From Streptomyces sp. 71268 (GTDB lineage: Bacteria > Actinomycetota > Actinomycetes > Streptomycetales > Streptomycetaceae), in the NCBI RefSeq assembly GCF_029392895.1, contig NZ_CP114200.1:6268501-6332500 (forward strand): a DNA stretch of 64,000 nucleotides. Direction: 5' to 3'. The position numbers and the translations under genes are program-made. Below, piece by piece: positions 1 through 8,940 of the stretch (the first letter of the stretch is position 1; each line of letters begins with the position of its first letter). Below the pieces are notes generated by a model that was not told where the DNA came from, ran no database searches, and saw nothing but the letters and a program-made list of their open reading frames with translations.

Positions 1-407
1 ACTCGAACTTCGTCTTCTTCAACAACCTGAAGAGCCCCGACGGCTCCGTGGAGCACACCGGTGACAACATCACCGGTGAGGGCGAGGGCGACGACGAGCA
101 GATCAAGGTGAACCTGGCCGCTGTTCCGGCCGATGTCGCCAAGATCGTTTTCCCGGTCTCGATCTACGACGCCGAGACCCGCCAGCAGAGCTTCGGCCAG
201 GTGCGCAACGCGTTCATCCGCGTCGTCAACCAGGCCGACAACGTCGAGCTGGCGCGCTACGACCTGAGCGAGGACGCCTCGACCGAGACCGCGATGGTCT
301 TCGGCGAGCTGTACCGCAACGGCGCCGAGTGGAAGTTCCGGGCCATTGGTCAGGGGTACGCCTCGGGCCTGCGCGGTATCGCGCAGGACTTCGGCGTCAA
401 CGTCTGA
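1..407 (+). CDS. TerD family protein, 5'-truncated by window edge
   Basis: This is the C-terminal two thirds of a TerD-domain protein; the reading frame is open from base 3 and the start lies upstream of the window. The visible part closely parallels the complete TerD at 778-1353, including [18 protein letters not shown], an acidic GEGEGDDE stretch typical of the TerD calcium-binding site, the [18 protein letters not shown] segment and the C-terminal [11 protein letters not shown]. TerD proteins are cytosolic Ca2+-binding proteins of tellurite and general stress response loci. The near identity with the next gene points to a tandem duplication. A long inverted repeat follows the stop codon. 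Family assignment is secure; the substrate or partner is unknown. Confidence 0.93.
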   Translation, partial: SNFVFFNNLKSPDGSVEHTGDNITGEGEGDDEQIKVNLAAVPADVAKIVFPVSIYDAETRQQSFGQVRNAFIRVVNQADNVELARYDLSEDASTETAMVFGELYRNGAEWKFRAIGQGYASGLRGIAQDFGVNV

Positions 408-428
408 CCCCCGCGTCTGTCGTAGCGC

Positions 429-495
429 GTCCGGCGCCGCACACCCCGACCTTCCGGTGGGGGCCCGACTCAACCCCGGGAGTGCGGCGCCGGAC
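429..495. terminator. 14-bp perfect inverted repeat after the first TerD gene
   Basis: GTCCGGCGCCGCAC at 429-442 is exactly complementary to GTGCGGCGCCGGAC at 482-495, with a 39-nt loop that holds its own CCCC/GGGG pairing. It begins 21 nt after the TerD stop codon and has no U-tract, as is usual for Streptomyces terminators. The rest of the 408-777 gap shows no convincing gene; the promoter of the next terD must lie in its 3' part. Confidence 0.6.
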
Positions 496-777
496 GTGCT
501 GCGGGGCCGCCTCGTTTCGGCCACGGCCGAAGGCCCGGCCGGCGCGGGCCCCGCACCCGGGCCACGCCCGTACCCGGGCCCCGGCCGGCGCCACGTGGGG
601 CGTGCGCGCCCGGGCGGACCGACGTCGGCCCGCGCGGATGGGGAAGCGGGTAGGGAAAACGAGCAGAACGAGCAGTACGCGCTGTACTGGCCCGGCCAGT
701 GGGGCGTGCAGTACGAGTAGTGCGGTGGTGCAGCGCGAGCCGTACCCAGCGCCGTGACTTTGGGGAGGAACAACAAC

Positions 778-1353
778 ATGGGCGTAACGCTCGCCAAGGG
801 AGGCAACGTCTCCCTCTCGAAGGCCGCGCCGAATCTCACCCAGGTGCTGGTGGGGCTCGGCTGGGACGCGCGCTCCACCACCGGTGCGCCGTTCGACCTG
901 GACGCCAGCGCGCTGCTGTGCCGGTCGGGGCGGGTGCTGGGGGACGAGTACTTCGTCTTCTACAACAACCTCAAGAGCCCCGAGGGCTCCGTGGAGCACA
1001 CCGGCGACAACCTCACCGGCGAGGGCGACGGTGACGACGAGTCGCTGATCGTGGACCTGACCAAGGTGCCGACCGAGGTCGACAAGATCATCTTCCCGGT
1101 CTCCATCCACGACGCCGACGCCAGGGGCCAGAGCTTCGGTCAGGTGAGCAACGCGTTCATCCGCGTGGTCAACCAGGCCGACGGCAGCGAGCTGGCCCGC
1201 TACGACCTGAGCGAGGACGCGTCGAGCGAGACGGCGATGATCTTCGGCGAGGTGTACCGGTACGGCGGCGAGTGGAAGTTCCGTGCCGTCGGGCAGGGGT
1301 ACGCGTCGGGTCTGCGGGGCATCGCTCTAGACTTCGGGGTCAACGTTTCGTAA
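778..1353 (+). CDS. TerD family tellurium resistance / stress protein
   Basis: A complete 191-aa TerD protein. The N-terminus [15 protein letters not shown] is the usual TerD opening, and the ATG sits 11 nt after a GGGGAGG ribosome-binding site at 761-767. Likely Ca2+ ligands are in FDLDAS (residues 39-44) and the acidic GEGDGDDE run (81-88). TerD proteins bind calcium in the cytoplasm and are thought to act with TerC-type membrane proteins in a stress-sensing complex; here a TerC-like DUF475 gene follows 49 nt downstream on the same strand, so the two are probably co-transcribed. It is a close paralogue of the truncated TerD at the window start. Which ligand it senses cannot be told from sequence. 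Confidence 0.95.
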   Translation: MGVTLAKGGNVSLSKAAPNLTQVLVGLGWDARSTTGAPFDLDASALLCRSGRVLGDEYFVFYNNLKSPEGSVEHTGDNLTGEGDGDDESLIVDLTKVPTEVDKIIFPVSIHDADARGQSFGQVSNAFIRVVNQADGSELARYDLSEDASSETAMIFGEVYRYGGEWKFRAVGQGYASGLRGIALDFGVNVS

Positions 1354-1402
1354 AACCGCGCACTAGCGCGCGGGGGACCCCTCACACACGATTGGGTGGC
1401 CA

Positions 1403-2551
1403 GTGCTCCTGAGAACCTTCGGCTGGTCTTTCGGCGTCACCGCCGCGGGACTCGCCTGTGCTGCGATCTTCTGGGGCTGGGAGGCCTTCGCGATCGTCGC
1501 GATCCTCTCCGTCCTGGAGATCTCACTCTCCTTCGACAACGCGGTCGTCAATGCCGGCGTGCTGAAGAAGATGAACGCCTTCTGGCAGAAGATCTTCCTG
1601 AGCGTCGGCATCATCATCGCCGTGTTCGGTATGCGACTGGTCTTCCCCGTCGTCATCGTCGCCGTCACCGCCCAGATGGGGCCCATCGAGGCCGTCGAAC
1701 TGGCGATGAACGACGCCGACAAGTACGAGCAGTTGGTCACGGACGCGCATCCGGCCATCGCCTCCTTCGGAGGCATGTTCCTGCTCATGATCTTCCTCGA
1801 CTTCATCTTCGACGATCACGAGCACAAGTGGATCGGGTGGCTTGAGCGCCCGCTGTCGCGGCTCGGCAGGATCGACGGCTTCTCGGTGTGCGTGGCCCTC
1901 ATCGTGCTGCTGGTCGCCGCCACCACCTGGGCCGAATCGGCCGCGCAACACGGCGGCGGACACGTGGACAAGGCGGCGACGGTGATGCTGTCCGGCATCG
2001 CCGGCCTGATCACGTATCTGATCGTCGGCGGACTCTCCGGACACTTCGAGAACAAGCTCGAAGAAGAGGAGGAGCGCGAGCACGAGGCGGAGGAGCAGGC
2101 CAAGAAGGCGGGCAAGGAGCCCACCATGGTCGGCCTCGCCGGCAAGGCCGCGTTCTTCATGTTCCTCTACCTTGAGGTGCTGGACGCGTCCTTCTCCTTC
2201 GACGGCGTGATCGGCGCCTTCGCGGTCACCAACCACATCTTCTGGATGGCGCTCGGCCTCGGCATCGGCGCCATGTACGTCCGGTCGCTCACGGTCTACC
2301 TCGTTCGCGAGGGCACCCTGGACGACTACGTCTACCTGGAGCACGGCGCGCACTACGCGATCGGCGCACTGGCCGCGCTGCTGCTGGTGACCATCAAGTG
2401 GCACATCCACGAGGTCATCACCGGTGGCATCGGCGTCGCGTTGATCGCCGGTTCGTTCTGGTCCTCGGTCGTCCGCAACCGTCGCATCGCGGCGGAAGAG
2501 GGCGGCGCTGGTGGCTCGAACGAGAAGTCCGAGGTCACCTCCAGAGTGTGA
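1403..2551 (+). CDS. DUF475 family TerC-like integral membrane protein
   Basis: A 382-aa polytopic membrane protein with about eight hydrophobic segments. It carries the TerC hallmark twice in a two-fold repeat: ISLSFDNAV near residues 35-44 and ASFSFDGVIGAF in the second half. Between the halves is a highly charged cytoplasmic loop starting EEEEREHEAEEQAKK (about residues 220-240). TerC-family proteins are inner-membrane anchors of ter stress systems, and the D/N residues in the repeated motif are the likely metal-coordinating positions. The GTG start follows the upstream terD after 49 nt and fits the first hydrophobic segment. A long terminator hairpin follows. Function is inferred from family and context; transport of a metal ion is possible. 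Confidence 0.9.
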   Translation: MLLRTFGWSFGVTAAGLACAAIFWGWEAFAIVAILSVLEISLSFDNAVVNAGVLKKMNAFWQKIFLSVGIIIAVFGMRLVFPVVIVAVTAQMGPIEAVELAMNDADKYEQLVTDAHPAIASFGGMFLLMIFLDFIFDDHEHKWIGWLERPLSRLGRIDGFSVCVALIVLLVAATTWAESAAQHGGGHVDKAATVMLSGIAGLITYLIVGGLSGHFENKLEEEEEREHEAEEQAKKAGKEPTMVGLAGKAAFFMFLYLEVLDASFSFDGVIGAFAVTNHIFWMALGLGIGAMYVRSLTVYLVREGTLDDYVYLEHGAHYAIGALAALLLVTIKWHIHEVITGGIGVALIAGSFWSSVVRNRRIAAEEGGAGGSNEKSEVTSRV

Positions 2552-2577
2552 CCCGGGCTCGGATGCGGAACGCTTCT

Positions 2578-2620
2578 ACGGGGCGGGCCACGAGGTCGCA
2601 CCTCGCGGCCCGCCCCGTTT
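2578..2620 (+). terminator. Strong factor-independent terminator
   Basis: ACGGGGCGGGCC (2578-2589) pairs with GGCCCGCCCCGT (2607-2618), and the helix continues inside as CGAGGT/ACCTCG around a CGC loop, giving about 18 base pairs with one mismatch, then TT. It separates the DUF475 gene from the terA-like gene. Confidence 0.85.
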
Positions 2621-2655
2621 CGGTGTGGGTGGCCACGGACATGGGGGTGTGCGCA

Positions 2656-3387
2656 ATGCCGTTGTGGAGCGGCTGGGGACGCGGAGCGGGGCAGGACTTC
2701 GACAGCGGCGGTGCCTCCGGGGCCGTCGAGCTGACCAAGCGACATCCGACCGTCTCGCTCACCAAACAGGGCGCGGCCAGCGGCAACCTACGGGTCAACC
2801 TCTCCTGGCAGATGCGCACCACCGACTTCAACGCCAAGCCGAACCGAGGGCTGTGGCGCAACCCGCTCCAGATGTTCAAGCCGCAGCCGGTCCAGACCCA
2901 GGGGCCCGCGATGGTCAACGTGGACCTGGACCTGGCGTGCATGTACGAGATGCAGAGCGGCAGCAAGGGCGTGGTGCAGCCGCTGGGCAACTTCTTCGGG
3001 TCGCTGAACGAGCCGCCCTACGTGCACCTCAGCGGTGACGACCGGTTCGGCTCGGCCTCCGGCGAGACCGTCTACATCAACCTCGACCACAAGGACGACT
3101 TCAGCCGGCTGCTGATCTTCGTCTACATCTACGACGGCACGCCCGCCTTCGACCGGACGCACGGGGTGGTCACGCTCTACCCGAGCAGCGGGCCGCGCAT
3201 CGAGATCACCCTCGACGAGCGGGCCCCGCAGGCGCGCTCGTGCGCCGTGGTGCTCATCGAGAACATCAAGGGCGAGATCGTGGTGCGCCGCGAGGTGAAG
3301 TACGTCTACGGCTTCCAGGCGGAGCTGGACCGGCTGTACGGCTGGGGACTCCAGTGGGGCCGGGGCTACAAGAAGACCAAGGTCTGA
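2656..3387 (+). CDS. TerA-like TerD-superfamily protein
   Basis: A 243-aa protein beginning MPLWSGWGRGAGQDFD. It contains a divergent TerD-like beta-sandwich: VELTKRHPTVSLTKQG, then VNLSWQM, a long central region with MVNVDLDLACMYEMQSG, and VYINLDHKDDFSRLLIFVYIYDG, where the D-rich segments are in the positions of TerD calcium ligands. This arrangement is that of Streptomyces proteins named tellurium resistance protein TerA. I chose the ATG at 2656, which has GGGGGTG about 7 nt upstream; an in-frame ATG at 2641 would add five residues. It has its own transcription unit between two hairpins and ends convergent to the proline-tailed TerD gene. The biochemical role is not known. Confidence 0.85.
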   Translation: MPLWSGWGRGAGQDFDSGGASGAVELTKRHPTVSLTKQGAASGNLRVNLSWQMRTTDFNAKPNRGLWRNPLQMFKPQPVQTQGPAMVNVDLDLACMYEMQSGSKGVVQPLGNFFGSLNEPPYVHLSGDDRFGSASGETVYINLDHKDDFSRLLIFVYIYDGTPAFDRTHGVVTLYPSSGPRIEITLDERAPQARSCAVVLIENIKGEIVVRREVKYVYGFQAELDRLYGWGLQWGRGYKKTKV

Positions 3388-3515
3388 GCCGGGCACCGGC
3401 CGACCGATCGCCGCCCGGCCTTGACGACCCCGCCGGCCTCGGCGCCGTATCCGGCGCCGCCGACCCGCCCGGCCCCGGCGACCGGCCCGGTTCTGGCGAT
3501 CCGTCCGGCCCCGGC

Positions 3516-3533
3516 CGCCCCCGCGCGGGGGCG
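3516..3533. terminator. Palindrome between convergent ter genes
   Basis: The 18-bp palindrome CGCCCCCGCGCGGGGGCG lies between two convergent genes (stops at 3387 and 3538) and can form the same hairpin in RNA from either strand. No gene is visible in the 150-bp interval. Confidence 0.55.
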
Positions 3534-3537
3534 GGGC

Positions 3538-4491
3538 TCAGCGGCGCCGTTGGAACTGCGGTCCCTGCGGCGGAAGTCGGAACTGGTGCGGTGGTGGGGC
3601 CACTGGCTGCGGGTGCTGCGGGTAGCCGTACGCGGGGTGCGGCGGATAGCCGTAGGCCGGCTGCTGCGGAGGCACCGGCGGTTGCCGCGGGTGCCCGGCC
3701 CACTGGGCGTCGTGCCGCGCGCCGGCGCCCGCGGCGTACGCGGGGGCGGTCGCGGGCTGGGGCGGGACGGCCGGTGGCGCGGCCGGCGGAGCCGTCGGTG
3801 GCGCGGGCGGGGGTGGCGGGAAGCCGTAGCCTCCCACGGGCTGGGCCGGGACCGGTACGGGGCCGGCCGCCGGGCTCGGGGCGCCGGGGCCCGGTGCCCC
3901 GGGGTGTGGGGCGGGCGCGGGAGGTTCGGGGGACTGGGGCGCCTCGGAGTCGTCCACCGAGATGCCGAACTCCGTGGCGAGGCCGACCAGGCCGGAGTCG
4001 TAGCCCTGGCCGAGCGCGCGGAACTTCCAGCGGTCGCCGCGTCGGTAGAGCTCGCCGCAGATGAGCGCCGTCTCCTCGCCCGTCTCGGCGACGACGTTGA
4101 AGACGGCAAAGGGCTCCGCGCCGTCGGCCGCCGCGCTGTCGTACAGCCGCAGGCACAGGTCCCGGACCAGGCCGAAGGGGCCGCCGTCGGCGGAGGCCGC
4201 GAGCACCACCCGGTTCACGCCGGCCTCCAGGGAGCCCAGGTCGGCCTCGATGGTGTCCGTGAGCCCGTCGGCGATCCGCTGCTTGGGCAGGTGCCGGACG
4301 AGGCCGGAGGGGTGGCGGGGCTGGTTGTAGAAGACGAAGTCCTCGTCCGAGCGCACGTGTCCGTCGGCGGCGAGCAGCAGTGCCGAGGCATCCACGTCCG
4401 GCACGCCGGAACCCGGCGTCCACTGCAGCACCGCCCGTACGGCCGTTGCCGGCAGCGGGATGTTCGACCCTTTCGACATCGCGTGCGTCAT
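3538..4491 (-). CDS. TerD family protein with long proline-rich C-terminal tail
   Basis: A 317-aa protein. Residues 1-180 are a TerD domain ([32 protein letters not shown], and the C-terminal [24 protein letters not shown]). Residues about 185-317 are a low-complexity Pro/Ala/Tyr/Gln tail with repeated [19 protein letters not shown] units, probably disordered. Several acidic residues of the usual GEGxGDDE calcium loop are missing ([18 protein letters not shown] instead), so metal binding may differ. The ATG at 4491 has GGGAGGGC about 12 nt upstream; MSKGSN at 4479 is an alternative. It is divergent from the lyase gene, so the interval 4492-4708 should hold both promoters. The tail may mediate protein or membrane-surface contacts; that is inference. 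Confidence 0.9.
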   Translation of the reverse strand: MTHAMSKGSNIPLPATAVRAVLQWTPGSGVPDVDASALLLAADGHVRSDEDFVFYNQPRHPSGLVRHLPKQRIADGLTDTIEADLGSLEAGVNRVVLAASADGGPFGLVRDLCLRLYDSAAADGAEPFAVFNVVAETGEETALICGELYRRGDRWKFRALGQGYDSGLVGLATEFGISVDDSEAPQSPEPPAPAPHPGAPGPGAPSPAAGPVPVPAQPVGGYGFPPPPPAPPTAPPAAPPAVPPQPATAPAYAAGAGARHDAQWAGHPRQPPVPPQQPAYGYPPHPAYGYPQHPQPVAPPPHQFRLPPQGPQFQRRR

Positions 4492-4625
4492 GGTCGCAAT
4501 CCTGCCCTCCCGGAGGGTGCCGGAACAACGTGGGGGTTACGGGCTGGCCATCTGGGAGATACGGGGAGCGAGTGCACCCTGCGTACGCATGTGAGTTACC
4601 GGACTTTCACGTACTTGGGGAACTC

Positions 4626-4641
4626 TTGACCCGCATGGGTC
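4626..4641 (+). promoter_or_regulatory. Candidate -35 with overlapping inverted repeat before the ter metabolic operon
   Basis: TTGACC at 4626-4631 resembles a -35 box, and the sequence GACCCGCATGGGTC (4628-4641) is an inverted repeat of 5-bp arms overlapping it, with an AT-richer stretch (TACGATTATC) just after. It is placed to drive the lyase-PRTase-HAD genes and could be a repressor site. Prediction only. Confidence 0.35.
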
Positions 4642-4708
4642 GTACGATTATCGGCCACGCTTCCGGCCAGTCGGGCCGTCGGAGGGCTGCGGCAGCTTTG
4701 GGAGTTAC

Positions 4709-5881
4709 ATGCGTCATTTCGGATATCTGTCGGCGGCGGCGCGGAAGGATCTGTTCCACCGCGAGCCCATCGAGTTCACGCCGGACGCGCCGGCCGGCAC
4801 CCTCGCCGTCGCGCTCGGAGCCACCCTCTACAGCCCCGCGACCCGCCAGGGCCTCGCCGACGCCATCGTCAAACAGGCAGGTCGGGGCGTGGTTTCGATG
4901 GTGCTGTGCCTGGAGGACTCGATCGACGACAGCGAGGTGACGCAGGCGGAGGAGAACCTGGTCCGCCAGTTCGCCGCGCTGGCCGCGCGCACGGACGACC
5001 CGCCCCTGCCGCTGCTGTTCATACGCGTGCGGGCCGCCGAACAGATCCCGGATCTGGTACGGCGGCTCGGCGCATCCGTGCGATTGCTGTCTGGTTTTGT
5101 ACTTCCCAAGTTCACCGAGGAGCGTGGCGTACCGTTCCTGGAGGCGCTGACCTCGTGCAGCCCGGACCTGGAGCGGCGGCTGTACGCCATGCCGGTCCTG
5201 GAGTCGCCGGAGCTGCTGCACCTGGAGACCCGCGGGGAGACGCTGAGCGGCATCGCCCGCACCGTCGACAAGTACCGGGACCGGGTGCTGGCCCTGCGCC
5301 TGGGCGTCACCGACTTCTGCTCCGCCTACGGGCTACGTCGGGCGCCCGACATGACGGCGTACGACGTGCAGTTGGTCGCCTCCGTCATCGCGGACGTGGT
5401 CAACGTGCTCGGCCGCGCGGACGGCACCGGGTTCACCGTGACCGGCCCGGTGTGGGAGTACTTCAAGCCGCACGAGCGGATGTTCAAGCCGCAGCTTCGG
5501 CGCAGCCCCTTCACCGGAGAGGCCGAGGCGCTGCGTACCGCGCTCATCGAGCACGACATGGACGGCCTGCTGCGCGAGATCGAACTCGACCGCGCCAACG
5601 GCCTCCAGGGCAAGACCTGCATCCACCCCACCCACGTGGCCCCCGTGCACGCGTTGTCGGTCGTCAGCCACGAGGAGTTCAGCGACGCGGTCGACATCCT
5701 CGCGCCGCGGCGCGGCGGTGGCGGCGTGCTGCGTTCCGCGTACACGAACAAGATGAACGAGGTGAAGCCGCACCGCGCCTGGGCGGAGCGCACCATGTTG
5801 CGCGCCGAGGTGTTCGGCGTGGCGCGCGAGGGTGTGGGCTTCGTGGAACTGCTCTCGGCGGGGCTGCCGGCGGCCGGCTGA
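4709..5881 (+). CDS. HpcH/HpaI (CitE-like) TIM-barrel C-C bond lyase of the ter cluster
   Basis: A 390-aa protein of the ter-associated TIM-barrel lyase family, related to citrate lyase beta and HpcH aldolases. LCLEDSIDD (about residues 71-79) carries the acidic Mg2+ ligands, followed by LLFIRVRAAEQIPDLV and KTCIHPTHVAPVHAL, the CitE-like C-terminal strand. In ter gene neighbourhoods this enzyme accompanies phosphoribosyltransferases, HAD phosphatases and ATP-grasp enzymes, and the group has been proposed (Anantharaman, Iyer and Aravind) to make a nucleoside-like metabolite. Here it is followed 107 nt later by the double PRTase and then a HAD gene; no ATP-grasp gene is visible in the window. 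GGGAG lies 5 nt before the ATG. The substrate is unknown. Confidence 0.9.
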   Translation: MRHFGYLSAAARKDLFHREPIEFTPDAPAGTLAVALGATLYSPATRQGLADAIVKQAGRGVVSMVLCLEDSIDDSEVTQAEENLVRQFAALAARTDDPPLPLLFIRVRAAEQIPDLVRRLGASVRLLSGFVLPKFTEERGVPFLEALTSCSPDLERRLYAMPVLESPELLHLETRGETLSGIARTVDKYRDRVLALRLGVTDFCSAYGLRRAPDMTAYDVQLVASVIADVVNVLGRADGTGFTVTGPVWEYFKPHERMFKPQLRRSPFTGEAEALRTALIEHDMDGLLREIELDRANGLQGKTCIHPTHVAPVHALSVVSHEEFSDAVDILAPRRGGGGVLRSAYTNKMNEVKPHRAWAERTMLRAEVFGVAREGVGFVELLSAGLPAAG

Positions 5882-5988
5882 CGGTGGGCTGGTGGGCTGT
5901 TGGTCGGCGGACCGGGTCCGGGCGTGGCCGGCCGTGGTGGCCGGGGTGCGCGGGTGACGCGGCGGACAGGGGCGATGATGCGTGAAGG

Positions 5989-8940
5989 GTGCGGGAGTTG
6001 ACGGTTGACGAGGGAGCGGGGCGGCACGTGATGTGGTCGGGGCAGTGGGTCGCGGATCAGCTCGGCATCGCTCTGGAGGACGCGCGGGACGCGTCGGACG
6101 CGGTGGCCGCCGCCGACGGTGACGCACGGGCCGACCAGATCGGCCAGGCCAGTCAGACCAGCCAGAGCCAGACCAGCCAAGCCGGCCCGGACGGCTCCGG
6201 AGGCGCGGCTGGGGACGGTGCCGGGGGCGGGCGGCTGCGGGAGTTGCTCGGGCTCGCGCTGCGCCGCAACCCGCGCCGGGCGCACCTGCTGGTCTCCAAC
6301 GTCCTCGGCAAGCACGTGCCGCAGCGGCCCGCCGTGGTCTACGGGGCGGGGGTGCGGCTCGGCGAGCGGGTGCGCGCGCTGCTCGGCGACGCGGACGCGG
6401 CGCGCGCGGTGGTGCTCGGCTATGCGGAGACGGCGACCGGGCTCGGCCACAGCGTCGCCGACGGCCTCGCGCTCGCCCCGTACCTGCACTCGACCCGTCG
6501 GCCGGTGGAGGGGGTGCGACCGGTGGGCGGCTTCGAGGAGGAGCACAGCCACGCGACCTCGCACCTCCTGCTGCCCGAGGACCCCGCGCTGCTGGCCGGG
6601 GACGGGCCGCTGGTGCTCGTGGACGACGAGTTCTCCACCGGGCGCACCGTGCTCAACACCATCCGCACGCTGCACCGACGCTTCCCGCGCGAGCGGTACG
6701 TGGTCGTCGCCCTGGTGGACATGCGCTCCGCCGCCGACCGCGCCGACCTGGACCGCTTCGCCGCCTCGCTGGGCGCCCGGGTCGACCTGGTGGCGCTCGC
6801 GGCCGGCACGGTGCGGCTGCCCCCGGACGTGCTGGCCCGTGGCCAGGCACTGGTGGCCGAGCACGAGACGGGCCCCACCGCCACCCTCCCGGACGGAGCC
6901 CCCGAGCACGCCGGGCCCGCGCACCCCGCCCCCGAGCACGCCGGGCCCGCACATCCCGCCCCCGTACGCGTCGAACTCGACTGGCCGCGTGGGCTGCCCG
7001 ACGGCGGCCGGCACGGCTTCACACCCGCGCACCGCCGGGCCCTGGACGCCGCGCTGCCCGACATGGCCCGCCGCCTCGCGCGAGCCGTGCGCCCCGAACG
7101 CCTCGCCCCCGGGGCCCGGGTGCTCGTGCTCGGCTTCGAGGAGCTGATGTACGCGCCGCTGCGGCTGGCCGAGGCGTTGCAGGCCGAGTTCGACCACGCC
7201 CCGGCCAAGGGCACGAGCGACGCGGGCGGTGTGAGCGGCGCGGCCGCGGGCGTCGAGGTGCGGTACTCCACCACGACCCGCTCGCCGGTCCTCGCCCTGG
7301 ACGACCCCGGGTACGCCATCCGCACCAGGCTCACCTTCCCCGCGCACGACGCGCCCGCCGACGGCCCCGGCCCGCGCTACGCGTACAACGTGGCGCCCGG
7401 TGGCGACCCGGCGCGCCGCTTCGACGCCGTCGTGGCCGTCGTGGACTCGGCCGCCGACACGCCCGCCCTGCACGCGCCCGGCGGGCTGCTCGACGCGCTG
7501 GCCGCGCAGACGCCGCGCCTGGTGTACGCCGTCGTCCCCTCCTACGTCCCCACCGGCGCCGCCGACGGTCCGGCCAGCACGGCCGAGCCGGCCCCCGTCG
7601 AGGCCGCGATCCCGGCCCGCCGCGCCCCGCAGGACCCGCCCGCGCCCGCCACGGCCGTACCCGCCGACCGGGCCCGGGCAGCCGGTCCCGCCACCTCCGT
7701 ACCCACCCCCCGCACGCCCGGCGGCGTGCCCGACCGACAGGCGTCACCCATGCAAGAACCGCTCCGCGGGCCCGACTTCTCCTCGTACGCCGCCGACGAG
7801 GTCGGCTGGCTGCTCCAGGACTTCTCCGAGGTGACCCTGGAGGCGCCGATCGAGGAGCGGGAGGAGGCGATCCAGGGCGGCGGGGCGCACTACGCCGAGT
7901 CGCTGCCCATCGAGTACCAGCCCAGCGACGCCTACCAGGATCTGTTCCGTTCCGCGCTCCAGACCTCCGCCGCGCGCATCGCGCGGGCCGTCGGGGCCGT
8001 CACCGAGACGCTGCTGGCCGAGCACCAGGACCGCCCGGGCCGTGGGCCCGACTCCCGCCCGGTGCTGGTCTCGTTGGCCCGCGCGGGCACGCCCGTCGGC
8101 GTGTTGATGCGCCGCTGGGCCCAGCACGCGCACGGCGTCGACCTGCCGCACTACGCCATCTCCATCGTGCGCGGCCGGGGCATCGACACCGCGGCGCTGC
8201 GCTGGCTGGCCCGCCACCACGACCCGGTCGACGTCGTCTTCGTGGACGGCTGGACCGGTAAGGGCGCCATCACCCGCGAACTGGCCGCCGCCATCGAGGA
8301 GTTCGAAGCCAGCGAGGCGGCCGGGGGCGTGCGCGGCTTCGACCCGCGGATCGCCGTACTGGCCGACCCCGGTGGGTGCGTTGCGACCTACGGCACCCGG
8401 GACGACTTCCTCATCCCCTCCGCCTGCCTCAACTCGACGGTCTCCGGGCTCGTCTCGCGCACCGTGCTCCGCGCCGACCTGGTGCGGCCCGGCCAGTTCC
8501 ACGGCGCGAAGTTCTACCGCGAGCTGGCCGACGTCGACCTGTCCGCGCTGTTCCTCGACACCGTCACGGCACGCTTCGCCGAGGTCGCCGACGCCGCCGT
8601 CCGCGACGCCAAGGAACTGATCGCCACCCCGCACCGGGCCCCCACCTGGGAGGGCTGGGCCGCCGTCGAGCGGATCAGCGAGGAGTACGGCATCCACGAC
8701 GTGAACCTCGTCAAGCCGGGCGTCGGCGAGACCAGCCGGGTGCTGCTGCGCCGGGTGCCCTGGAAGGTCCTCGCCCGCCGAGGCGCCGGCCCCGACCTGG
8801 ACCACGTACGCATGCTCGCCGAGCAGCGCGGCGTCCCGGTGGAGGAGGTGGACGACCTGCCGTACTCCTGCGTCGGGCTGATCCATCCCCGCTACACGCG
8901 CGCCGCGACCGGCGCCGACGGCCGGGCGGTGGCCCGGTGA
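5989..8940 (+). CDS. Fused double phosphoribosyltransferase: PRTase_2-TRSP + PRTase_1 (StiP-like)-PELOTA
   Basis: A 983-aa fusion. Residues about 80-300 form a first PRTase with the PRPP loop VLVDDEFSTGRT near 208-220. After a Pro/Ala linker containing a duplicated PEHAGPAHPA comes a TRSP domain, with its signature TRSP at 430-433. A second disordered Pro/Ala linker (about 510-587) leads into a StiP-like PRTase with the loop FVDGWTGKG at about 751-759 and a C-terminal PELOTA-type RNA-binding domain (about 885-975). These are normally two ter-cluster proteins. An internal ATG at 7750 has no good ribosome-binding site, so one polypeptide is likely. The GTG at 5989 opens the frame, but GTG 6028 or ATG 6031 after GAGGGAG (6009-6015) may be the true start. 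It overlaps the HAD gene by GTGA. Confidence 0.88.
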   Translation: MRELTVDEGAGRHVMWSGQWVADQLGIALEDARDASDAVAAADGDARADQIGQASQTSQSQTSQAGPDGSGGAAGDGAGGGRLRELLGLALRRNPRRAHLLVSNVLGKHVPQRPAVVYGAGVRLGERVRALLGDADAARAVVLGYAETATGLGHSVADGLALAPYLHSTRRPVEGVRPVGGFEEEHSHATSHLLLPEDPALLAGDGPLVLVDDEFSTGRTVLNTIRTLHRRFPRERYVVVALVDMRSAADRADLDRFAASLGARVDLVALAAGTVRLPPDVLARGQALVAEHETGPTATLPDGAPEHAGPAHPAPEHAGPAHPAPVRVELDWPRGLPDGGRHGFTPAHRRALDAALPDMARRLARAVRPERLAPGARVLVLGFEELMYAPLRLAEALQAEFDHAPAKGTSDAGGVSGAAAGVEVRYSTTTRSPVLALDDPGYAIRTRLTFPAHDAPADGPGPRYAYNVAPGGDPARRFDAVVAVVDSAADTPALHAPGGLLDALAAQTPRLVYAVVPSYVPTGAADGPASTAEPAPVEAAIPARRAPQDPPAPATAVPADRARAAGPATSVPTPRTPGGVPDRQASPMQEPLRGPDFSSYAADEVGWLLQDFSEVTLEAPIEEREEAIQGGGAHYAESLPIEYQPSDAYQDLFRSALQTSAARIARAVGAVTETLLAEHQDRPGRGPDSRPVLVSLARAGTPVGVLMRRWAQHAHGVDLPHYAISIVRGRGIDTAALRWLARHHDPVDVVFVDGWTGKGAITRELAAAIEEFEASEAAGGVRGFDPRIAVLADPGGCVATYGTRDDFLIPSACLNSTVSGLVSRTVLRADLVRPGQFHGAKFYRELADVDLSALFLDTVTARFAEVADAAVRDAKELIATPHRAPTWEGWAAVERISEEYGIHDVNLVKPGVGETSRVLLRRVPWKVLARRGAGPDLDHVRMLAEQRGVPVEEVDDLPYSCVGLIHPRYTRAATGADGRAVAR
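6901..6960 (+). repeat. 30-bp tandem duplication inside the double PRTase gene
   Basis: Two adjacent 30-nt copies (6901-6930 and 6931-6960) differ at two bases and encode PEHAGPAHPA twice, in the linker between the first PRTase and TRSP domains. The length is a multiple of three, so the frame is kept; it looks like a recent slippage duplication in disordered sequence. Confidence 0.85.

Noticed and set aside
7750..8940. Separate StiP-type gene starting at the internal ATG
   Set aside because: No ribosome-binding site before 7750 and an uninterrupted frame from the first PRTase; kept as a fusion, with the doubt stated.
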